Source: Actinomucor elegans (Eukaryota > Mucoromycota > Mucoromycetes > Mucorales > Mucoraceae). Taken from it: a stretch of 64,000 nt of DNA. Positions 55,171 to 64,000 of the stretch are shown piece by piece (the first letter of the stretch is position 1; each line of letters begins with the position of its first letter). The DNA is taken from contig JAMSLZ010000012.1 of assembly GCA_026027325.1 (NCBI GenBank), forward strand, positions 62,001 to 126,000, read 5' to 3'. A model generated the notes under the pieces. That model did not search any database and was not told where the DNA came from. It saw only the letters and a program-made list of their open reading frames with translations. The position numbers and the translations under genes were made by a program.

Positions 55171-58100
55171 ATGGATAAATGGAACCCTGCTACCTTTTGG
55201 GACAATAAACCTAGTCAAGACCAATCAAGTGGAGATAACGAAAAGTGAATATATAAAAATACATTGTAGATACAAGCAAAAGCTAACATTTTATCAGAGC
55301 TAAAGATCAATCAAAGTTTGATTACAATGCCACCGAACCATCTTATCATGAGCAAAGATCTACATCAGTCGATCAAAACACTTCTAATGCAGAAGCTCAG
55401 CGTCACCCAGTTGGTGTGTTCCCTAGCGACTTTGGAGGCTATTTGCTTCATCCAGATAGTAAGTCGGACCAAAGCTCTGAACTCAAATACGGATCAGAAG
55501 ATATGATTACACGAAAGCAACCTCAGTCGGATTCTAATGAGTATGGATTGTACGGTACTAAGCCTTTCTCTGCCACTACGGGAGAGCCTCATCATCATAG
55601 TACGACTCCACTTCCTGATTACGAAGCCAATGCTACATTGACGCATGATAAAACTGTAGACTTCTTTGGAGATTCTATAACCACTGAACGTCATGGTGTA
55701 TCGCGTTCTTCGCTTGATCAAGATAGTCTTCATCGTGGTTCAATTTCTACGTTGCCTTCTGCTGGTCGTAATCGTCGTAATTCTTCACACAAACGTGGTG
55801 TACCCATCTCTGGAACAAATAACTGGTCGCCCAATACCGATAAGTCACCTCAGGCCAAGTCTGCTCCTGCGTATGTTCATGTTCCCTCCGGTGACGATGC
55901 TTTACGTAATCAAAACTCATCTAATAAACCTCCTGAAGGCTCCGTTGATTCTTCTTCCCCAGCTAAAGAAGAGAATAGAAAATCCAGTATAGCGGATATG
56001 GCTTCTGCTGCTGTTATGGCTGGAAGTACTGCTGTTGCTGGAGTCGCTGCTGCAGCTTCAGCCGCTCTTTTAGGAACTACGAAGCCTTCGTATACTGAAA
56101 CTACTGAGCATCAACCCATGCCAAGCGCTTGGCCGAACACTCCTTCGCAGCCAGAAACTGGAACTTTGGATCTTTCCAGCCGCCTCTCTCAACATGATGA
56201 CATTGAAAAGAAAGACGCTACTAATTGTAACTATGAGCCTGCTATACACGGTCAATCAGCTTGCTTCCACACAAAGGATGAAATCTGCAATGAAAATAAC
56301 AAAATATCCTGTGAGCAAGTGAAAGAACCATCTCTTCACGGCCAAGATCCTAGCTTTTACGGCTGCGAAGGTGAAAGCCATCATGCTGATTGTGTCAATC
56401 GTCAAGCTATCAATAATGATCAAATAATTGCGCAAGACTTTACTGGATGCCATCATAAAGCGAGCCCTACGGATAAAGATATAGCTATAGGCACCAATGC
56501 TATTTGTAACTCCAGGTTTATCAATGCTCATAACTTTGATTCTGAACAGCATGTTGGTTCTACACACGACAAAATTGATTACAGTGAATCTCATGGTATC
56601 AATTCTGAATGTATTACTGAAAATGACTTAACAGATCCACACAGTGACTTCATAAACAGTCATCCTATTAATCAGTTTTCTCATGGAGATAATTTGGCAA
56701 CTGGCTTTTCAGGCCTTCATGATTCCAGTGGCATTGACTCTTCTGCTATTACATCTAATGATATGACTCAACCCAAGAGCCATCTCACAACTGGAGCTGC
56801 AATTGGAACTGCTTCTGTTCTCGGTGCTGGCGCGGCAATTGGTGCACATCATCACCAAGCTATCAACAAGGGTGTCCTTTCTGCTGGCAACAAGAGCGAT
56901 ATCTCTCAGAGAATCGAATCTAATCCTGGATCTGCCGGCTTAGAACAAGAACATCAAACTACTAACAATAACTTTTCCCCTACTGGAAGAGCATTGGATA
57001 ATAAATACACGTCCCAAACAGCTACGCCTCCACCTTCAGCCTCTGGTGTATCGAATGCAAGTTCTCAAGTTTATGGTCCTTCAATCAAAGACACCAACTA
57101 TACTGCTGCTACTTCTGAATCAAATGACATTAGCGAAGCCTACCGCACTGATGCACAATATATAAACTATGACCGTAACAATATCAATGACGTTTATCGT
57201 ACAGATGCTCAAGGTGCTGTACAAAACATGGTCACTCCAGAAAACCCTATCACTTCCACAGCCGTCACCAACAATGATATTACCGACGTTTATCGTACTG
57301 ATGCGCAAGGAGCCACTCAAAATATGATTACTGCTGGTAATCCTACTACCAATTACGCGTATAATGATATCAACGATGTGTATCGTACAACACCTCGCCG
57401 TGGAACTCCTCAAAGCGCTACACCTCAATACGAATCCACTCCTCGAGCCTCTGGTGAAGTAAGCGCTGAACGCGACAGTGCATTTGATCAAGACCATAGC
57501 AAAGGAAAAGGTCTTTTGGCAGGCGGAGGAGGTATTGCTGCTGCTGTAGGTGGGCTTCTTGGTAAGCACCATCATCAATCTCAAGAGAAAGACAGTTTGA
57601 ACAATGAATATGAACCTGCTGATCGTACACCAGTTACTAAAACCAACGATTCTATTGGCGATAAACAGTTGGCTGGAAGCAAGAGTTCGGATCATGACAG
57701 AAACATCAACACAATGGCTGCTCCTGCTGTAGCTAATGAAATAAATAAAACTGGCCAATTGCATATGGATAAGCTACCTCTTGGAAACCAGGTTGATCAA
57801 GAACCTTTGAACAAAGCTCCTTTGGACAATAATGCTCAACCTCAGCAAATGCACAGCAAAGGGACCTTAGCAGCTTCTAACAAGCCAGACAATGAACGTG
57901 GTACCTCTACTGAAAGCTTTAGTAGCACTCGTGCTATCACCGGCTCCATTGTACCTGATACTCGAGGCCAAGATGAAGTGAAGGATCGCCAGGACAATTT
58001 CAAAAACGTTACGGACTCGACTGATACTTCTTTCCGAAATAACCAAGATCAAAAACAACCGCAAAACAGCTTTTTCAAGACCAAGGCAGCTGCTGGTACC

Positions 58101-58649
58101 GCAGCAATGGCTTCAGTTTTTCGTCGTATGAGTGCTACTGGCCAATCTTCAGGTAACAAGCGTAATTCGATTGGTAAGGAACATGTGCGTCGGCTTTCTG
58201 ATGCCGAGGCTTTCAAGAACCATACGCTAGCCAATAAAGATGATGGTGTTACAGCTAACAAGGGTGATGCAGGTACAACAGGTTTCACGACTACTGCTAA
58301 AAATACCTTGGACAAAGAAGATCCTGGTGCTACAAACGAACATCTCAAATATACAGGCGTCCAACGAGATTACGCGCGTATCCCGGGTGTTTATTCTCTG
58401 AATACCACTGGTAATACTAATAGCAAGCTTGATCCTGTCAATGGAGAAAACAATTTTATCAAAAATGAACCCAAGAGCCCTACAAAAGGCGGTTTCTTCT
58501 CTGGAGAACACAGACGCGGCTCTATCCAGGTATGTACAATATTTAAACTTCATTGCCGTGTGATGCATGTTTCTCAATAATATTAATAGAAAACTGTTGG
58601 AAAGATATTCAGATCTAACTCTCATCAAGACACAACTGGCTCCTCATAA
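55171..58649 (+). CDS. Large disordered protein with YRTDAQ repeats, unknown function
   Basis: Three exons (55171-55244, 55298-58529, 58590-58649) encode 1121 residues. The chosen start MDKWNPATFWDNKPSQ requires the first small exon; the long exon alone has no good ATG. The protein is mostly Ser/Asn/Asp/Gln-rich and predicted disordered. Three short Ala/Gly-rich hydrophobic patches (AAVMAGSTAVAGVAAAASAA, ASVLGAGAAIGAHHH, AGGGGIAAAVGGLLGKHHH) resemble glycine-zipper segments followed by histidines. Near residues 610-700 four imperfect units of about 30 residues carry DVYRTDAQGA. No enzyme motif is present. Its length, basic Ser patches (RRNSSHKRG, FRRMSATG) and absence of a signal peptide suggest an intracellular, possibly membrane-associated, phosphorylated scaffold; this is inference. 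Confidence 0.75.
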
Positions 58650-59049
58650 TGTTTCAACCTGTTTTTTTTTAAGTGAATAAATAACTAATTAATATTGAAG
58701 CTGCAAAAATGACTCAGCTTACGCTTGGCTCAGCAGTCAGTTTGTATTACTTCTCGGTGTGTAACAAATAGACAGATAAATGTAATAAATGTATATTTAA
58801 TTACATTTATAAAAGAGTTACCCTGACCAAGAAACAAGGTGACAGCAATCAGTTTATAGAAGGATGCGTTATATCATTGATTCGAATCACTATTTGACAT
58901 TTGAATCCGAGATTTGCGTATCTCTTTAAATTATAGATAAAACTTATCGCGTCATTTTGAAAGAGAGCACGCCTAATTTACAGTTTTATTGAGAGTGGCA
59001 TGGGGAGGGAAACAGGGGAAGAGGGTATAAGAGTAATGATATGAGTAAT
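58650..59049. other. Intergenic stretch between converging genes
   Basis: Contains a short inverted pair (taaatgt...acattta near 58780-58808) that could form a hairpin between the two 3' ends. No gene. Confidence 0.5.
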
Positions 59050-61980
59050 TTATGGCTGCCAAACATGTACAATTCCTTGGGCTCCTGCAACTCCAGCAGC
59101 AATCGTCATGGTATCTTCGTTTACAGTCAAACTAGTTACGCAGTTTGACGTTTGGTAGCTCTTTAATAACTTTGTTTGTCCTTCTATATTCCAGACTTTA
59201 ACAGTCGAGTCACCACCACCCGTGATAACAGTACGGCTGTCAGCCATCCAGTATAATCCTCCAATGCCAATACTGGAGTCAGGAGCAATTAAAGACTGGT
59301 TGACAAGCGATTCTACAATAAAAAAAAACAATTCAGAATTATACTTTCATATATGAATACTACCACCTACGATCGTGACTCAAAGTGTGTAATCTTCTTT
59401 TATGGTTTCTAACGTCAAATACCGCCACTTCACTCTTTTCTTTATCAGCATTTCCAGAAGCTACATATCTTTCGCAAGGACTAATTGCCACAATGTTCAC
59501 ATCAGGATGGCCTGAATAGAATTTGGATACAGCTCTTGGTTGCTTGCTATCGTGCAAATGAATATAACCATCGCCAGTCATATTATCAAAACGATTGTAA
59601 TTTCCAGATACTATATATCTCCCTGAACTAGATACAGCCAAAGTGGAGACGCAACCCTTCATGGAATCAAATCTCATTCGTGGTAAGCCAGATGCAGTAT
59701 CATATGCTTCAACCTATCGATATATAAGTTATTCAAGCTAATTTACCATAAATAGACTTACATAACCAGGATGATCCAGATCTTTATTATTGACGCCCAA
59801 AAACAAGAGATTATCAGTAGCATGATGCCCAAATTCAATGCAGTCTACATGTGGGTCTGAATAAAATTCAGTATCGAGCTCACAAATAACACCAGAACCA
59901 GTCTTTCCATTTCTGCTAATAGACCAAACTGTAGCTGTACCATCATTTGAACAAGTAGCCACCACATTTTCATTTGTTGAGTAATTAACGGCCAATTGAT
60001 TAATTGGTTTACAATGATATCCTATAGAGCAATTAGTTTTTTTTTTTTTAAAAAAAAAATAGCATTTGATTTAAAACCCATTTACATACTTAATGTAGAT
60101 ACTAGTTTTCCTGTCTTAGATCGCCATATATTAGCACTACCGTCATGCGAAGCAGAATAGATCAACGTTTCATCTTTTGATAATTTAACATCTGTAACAG
60201 TTCTCCAGATATCTAATCCATAGCAACTGAGTCACAGCTTATTTGATAGATGATCAAATCTAATTTTACCTTGACCTGTAGTTTCATTTCTGGTTTGATG
60301 ACCATTGAGTGATAAACATGATTTGGTATCAGAATCCCATAATCGAAGATTTCCTGGCATGTTGTACTGTATATTTTCATCACAAAGCGATCCAACTGCG
60401 ATTCTTATACTAATAAACCATTTGTTAGCCGTTTTTCTTGAGAAATCATAAGAAGTTTACCCTTTAGCTGGATCATTGAATATTGCCAGCGTAATTGCAT
60501 CACCACTACCGCCTGTAATCGTATTTTCGCGCGTCATATGTGACCAGTGAATATTTCGCATAGCGTTGAAGTTCATGAAGCCAGTTCTACTGCGCTTCGT
60601 TAGCAATTGATGTCGAGAAACATTGCGCGAACGGACTAGTGGTTTGACAGGTTTAGTTCATATAGGCTATATCTTATTTAATACTCTTTACCTCTTTCGC
60701 GTCGAACGATAATAACCTTGGTATACAGATCGGGATGGCCATCCATATAATCAGTCCAAAAGCATCGACAATCTAAAGGCGTTCTTCCCGGTAAGAAATT
60801 AGATACATACTGCCAGAAATCAACAGATTCGCTTTTTGATTTTGAGAATTTCTTTAAAGACAGTTTGGCTACATAGAATTTGAGTATTTCTACTTCCTCA
60901 TCAGAGAAAGGATAATGCAGGATATCACCTACATCCAATTGAGCCCAATCTTCCCAGGTTGAATTATACCAGACACGGTTAGGTACGTAAGGAATGTTGG
61001 GTACATATGGCGTGTATATACTAGACGATAGTAATTGGTCATTGCTTTTATTGCCATCTTGATGATAACGTGTCGTGCGACGAGAAACACGCGTCTCTCT
61101 TTGTGCAGTTGAAGGGTCGGGTATAGCGGGAGATTCGGTAACAGATTGGATATACATTTCTATCATCCGCAAGAGCTCGATCTTTTCCATATTATTAGGT
61201 ACAAATGTATTTACAGTGGTGGGAGGATCTTGGTCCTAGGTATTTATCAGCATACAATACTTATCGGATTTACGCGTCACTTACAATGATCATTGCTTCC
61301 GAAGAATCTATATCTAATTCCATGGTTTCCTCGAGATGATCTGATACCAAGCTTTGCACAACACTGAAATCATTTTCGGCTATATCAGACAAGGTAGCAA
61401 AATCGGATAATGGAGAATATATTGCAGGTGAATGGTCAGACGTCTGCATGGCATCGATTTCGTCCAAATCATTTGGCAAATCTGGTTCTTCATGAACCTG
61501 ATCTTTGCTTTGATCCATTTGTTGATTACTCTTTTCTTCTTCTATTGCTATTGACTTGTATTCAGTAAGCTGATCCGATAGATCTCGGTGTTTATCTTCT
61601 TCTTTAATTGTATCTGTTGTCGATGGCGGTAATTGAACGTCTTTTTGATCTTGTGTTGGAGGCGCTAGCTGAAGTTCGTGTGAATCCATGCCAGCATCCT
61701 GCATTTCCTCATCTGAATCATCCAAAGGAATAGGATCATTTTTACTGCCTTTGAGCTTTTGAACTTTGAGAGGTCTTGGAGAGGGTACACGCACTTTAGT
61801 CGACTCAGAATCTGACTCTTCATCGCTACTGAGAATAATTACATTTTTATTTTTTTGCTTAATTATATAACTAAACATGTTTTCGCTTGTCGTGGTAATG
61901 GGAACAAAGCTGCTGTTTGTGTTTCCATTCGAATTTGGTTTAAAATCATTTGGAAAAGAAAAAACGAATAAAGAAAACAT
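59050..61980 (-). CDS. SANT/Myb-like plus WD40 repeat protein
   Basis: Nine exons (61285-61980, 60692-61235, 60461-60635, 60270-60403, 60090-60212, 59762-60021, 59371-59713, 59050-59312; eight listed) give 845 residues. The first 240 are acidic and disordered (IILSSDEESDSES). Residues about 341-397 look like a Myb/SANT helix bundle (FSDEEVEILKFYVAKL, DFWQYVSNFLPGRTPLDCRCFW). From about 435 to the end come WD40 blades (NLRLWDSD, ASHDGSANIW, CSNDGTATVWS, VAVFDVR, GGDSTVKVWNIEG). A chromatin or transcription role is likely from the domain pair; resemblance to the heterochromatin WD protein Raf1/DIM-9 is only a guess. The start could also be Met35 (61878). Exon phases all close. Confidence 0.8.
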
Positions 61981-62480
61981 GATTGCAACAAAAATATTTT
62001 CTGATGTTATTCGGCGAATGAAATACGCGACAATTGTTAATAAGACAATGGCTGATCAGATTCGAGGTATTATTTGTAGCCTGGAAGTTCACAAAGCATT
62101 CTGGTGTCTAGAACAACTGTCCTAACGACCAGAGCAGTCACCCTAGCAACCATAGCAGTCACCCTAGCAACTAGGTGAATGTTCAGCTGTCAAGTCAATC
62201 CCTGTAGTTGATTCAGGTAGAAACTTTGCCTCTACAAATTCCGAGGCTTTAATGGCATATAAAAGCTTTCTTTTATTGGCATGAAATTTTTTCATAAAGT
62301 TATCTAGACATTTTGGTTATAAAGTGGGTGCACCCAATGTTGGAAAAAGAAAAAGAATAAATGGTGGTATAACATAAATTATATACAGGCTGTAATAGAA
62401 TGAGCGGAAAATGAAGGATTTTTGAGTGGCATATGTTAAAAGAGTGTATGATGGTGCTCAGCACTTGGTGTAATTGATTT
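61981..62480. other. Intergenic stretch with a short tandem repeat
   Basis: Holds a direct repeat at 62133-62171 (listed separately). Otherwise no gene; it includes the upstream region of the SANT-WD40 gene. Confidence 0.55.
62133..62171 (+). repeat. Two-copy 18-base direct repeat
   Basis: AGCAGTCACCCTAGCAAC occurs twice, three bases apart, at 62133-62150 and 62154-62171. A degenerate third start (ctaacgaccag) precedes it. It lies about 150 bases upstream of the SANT-WD40 start codon, so it could be a regulatory site. Confidence 0.7.
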
Positions 62481-62687
62481 CTATGCGTACATTGGACAGT
62501 CGGAGGATGCGTGCTTTGTAGAACCGCAGAAATAACAAATTTTTTGGGTATCAGAGTGGCAAACCACTACAGGTGTAAGGATAACATTGGAGCTTGATTG
62601 ATTTATAGGTTTCATTATAAGAAGTTTACATATATTTTTCAATATTATACAAGTTACGAGAAAGAAGAAGAAAGAAGCGAGAAACAA
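62481..62687 (-). pseudogene. Zinc-knuckle fragment, probable retroelement Gag remnant
   Basis: The minus-strand frame ends with CYFCGSTKHASSDCPMYA and a stop. C-x2-C-x4-H-x4-C is the CCHC knuckle of Gag/ORF1 proteins and some RNA-binding proteins. The upstream part (MFLASFFFFLVTCIILK) is low-complexity and may be non-coding; a better fragment starts MKPINQSSSNVILTP at about 62614. It is not closely similar to the LINE ORF1 in this window. It could also be the last exon of an unseen gene. Confidence 0.45.
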
Positions 62688-63505
62688 AAACCCTTTTTAT
62701 GTGTGAAAAAAAGCCTGGGTGGTGTAACAGAACCAAGGCATAGTTTACGGTGGTCGAGATCGGCAATGGCTTTATAACCAGCTACACGTGGGATATGTCA
62801 GATTGAGTACCCGTCACCAAAGTGATAGGACTATGGCACTTTAACAATCATATTTTAATATAGCACGGGCCACACTACAGTAATTGATTCACGTGTATAC
62901 TAAGGATATTGTAGATGTGATAGCTCCTAAACAGCTCCTATATTTCATTGACATTCTACCACAGAGAAATGAACAGGCGCTAATGCAAAACAATCAATTA
63001 CCGCGTAAAGACGATTTGAATTGCCCCGCATGGCTGCAATTGAGTTCATTGGTAGACATGAAAGATAAAGAGCCTAAAAAAAAAAAAAAAAAAAAAAAAA
63101 AGAATGGGTCCTATATGCGGTTTAAATACTGTAATACAATCAATCAACAGGTATTCCTGATAATTATTAAATATAAATTACTATTGTACTGATCAATAGA
63201 TCTACTCCCGCCATTTTACTGCCTGTCATATATTTGTTAATCCTAAGGCATTTAAACTATAAGGTACTCTTACTCAATTGCACTTCAGGGTTCAATGAAA
63301 AAGAAAAAGATTTTCCTTGCATCAAATCAAAACTGCATCTATCCAAAAAAATAAAAAATAAAAATAAACTGCGTCGTTCTATGGTCCTTTTTTTTTCCCG
63401 GAAAATCGCGTTACAGCACTGCACCAGCAGTGGGATTCAATTTTTAAAACCAATTTTTCTCGGTCCAGTTTTCACATTTGGTTATAGTTCCTCCTTCATG
63501 ACCAA
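62688..63505. other. Intergenic stretch upstream of the right-edge gene
   Basis: Includes an A run of about 25 at 63077-63101. Frames at 62884-63192 and 63234-63509 are unconvincing; the first is interrupted by that A run. Confidence 0.5.
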
Positions 63506-64000
63506 ATGAATAATAGCAGCCGTAATCGTAATCACCCTGATCATAAGTTAGAACAACAGATCCTGAAAACGGATCTTTGTCATACACTTATCACCGAGAT
63601 TCAGCAACTCGTAGTGGCTTTTGCCGCCGATTTCGACTTGGACTTTCTGCCTCAACGTCGACACAAGCAGCCTACCAATGGCATGGACTTGGCGGACGCT
63701 ATTGCTGAATTATACTCAAAAACAAAGTTAATGTATCAGAAAAGTTGTATTGAATTTGATAATCATTGGGTAAATCTATACAATTTAACAATAAGCATTC
63801 TCATTTTGACATTTTCTTGCTATAGAATTGGATTGTACCTTGGAGGCAAGCTATCAGCTTCGAAAGCTTATCTGAACTAGCCAATGACGATGTAAAGACC
63901 TTGATTACCTCTTTTCATCCCAAGAGCCATAACGCGTTAGTGGCTATTTTTAACCATGGGCTAGAGAGTTATATGCGTTGGTATCCTTGGCGTTGGTTTT
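63506..64000 (+). CDS. Unrecognised protein, 5' part, runs off the window
   Basis: Exon 1 is 63506-63769 and exon 2 starts at 63826 and stays open to the window edge, giving at least 146 residues. It opens MNNSSRNRNHPDHKLEQQ, with helical sequence around LITEIQQLVVAFAADFDLDF, and exon 2 is Trp-rich (NWIVPWRQAI, MRWYPWRWF). The intron has gtaaat and ctatag borders and frame is kept. There is no signal peptide. I do not recognise the family. Confidence 0.65.

Noticed and set aside
57120..57764. 214-codon minus-strand frame inside the large disordered gene
   Set aside because: It lies wholly opposite a confident exon and has no recognisable motif or independent start context.
58875..58900. gattcgaatc as possible tRNA T-loop
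   Set aside because: It is a short palindrome without the remaining cloverleaf.
1..64000. CRISPR array or bacterial-type operons
   Set aside because: No regularly spaced identical repeats are present, and the spliced genes show a eukaryotic genome.

Overview
This looks like nuclear DNA from a filamentous fungus of the Mucoromycota, probably Mucorales. The window is AT-rich. Its genes are split by many 45-70 base introns with gtaag...ag borders, and A/T homopolymer runs of 20-35 bases are common. The selfish elements also fit: a LINE with a CCHC Gag-like ORF1 and an endonuclease/reverse-transcriptase ORF2, and a Fanzor-like (TnpB-related) nuclease relic with a zinc ribbon of the type I associate with Mucorales. 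No species can be named from sequence reading alone.

Layout. 0-4.4 kb has no convincing host gene; it holds a fold-back at the window edge, a 282-base palindromic MITE-like element and copies of three dispersed repeats. 4.4-7.8 kb carries ZPR1 (zinc finger, translation-factor assembly) and chorismate synthase (shikimate pathway), both on the minus strand. 8.0-12.0 kb is a very AT-rich repeat block with two pairs of inverted repeats and several gene relics; the genes on both sides have lost their 5' ends where they meet it. 12.0-14.5 kb is the 3' part of DNA ligase IV (NHEJ). 15.5-18.3 kb has a membrane-anchored dual-specificity phosphatase and an Stm1/SERBP1-type ribosome-binding protein. 20.9-22.0 kb encodes a secreted PLC-like phosphodiesterase with a probable GPI anchor. 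22-27 kb is a graveyard of retrotransposon and DDE-transposase fragments.

28.0-31.6 kb is the most interesting host gene: a 1016-residue, ten-exon protein kinase of the Cdc7/SepH (septation network) type with an N-terminal calponin-homology domain and a C-terminal C1-like zinc domain. It is followed by two small unknown genes on the other strand, a kelch-repeat type I membrane protein (35.1-37.4 kb) and the ubiquitin-activating enzyme UBA1 (38.6-42.1 kb, minus). At 42.8-49.8 kb a full-length LINE with both ORFs open has inserted into the Fanzor-like gene, leaving an 11-base target-site duplication. 50.9-51.7 kb is an ER-lumenal cyclophilin ending in HAEL. 55.2-58.6 kb is a large disordered protein with YRTDAQ repeats. 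59.0-62.0 kb is a SANT/Myb-like plus WD40 protein. The right edge holds the start of an unrecognised gene.

The host genes are a mix of housekeeping functions and do not form one pathway. Exon borders were placed by hand from splice consensus, frame and family conservation; every multi-exon model closes in frame, except at the damaged 5' end of ligase IV. Nothing could be aligned or searched, so family names rest on motif recognition.
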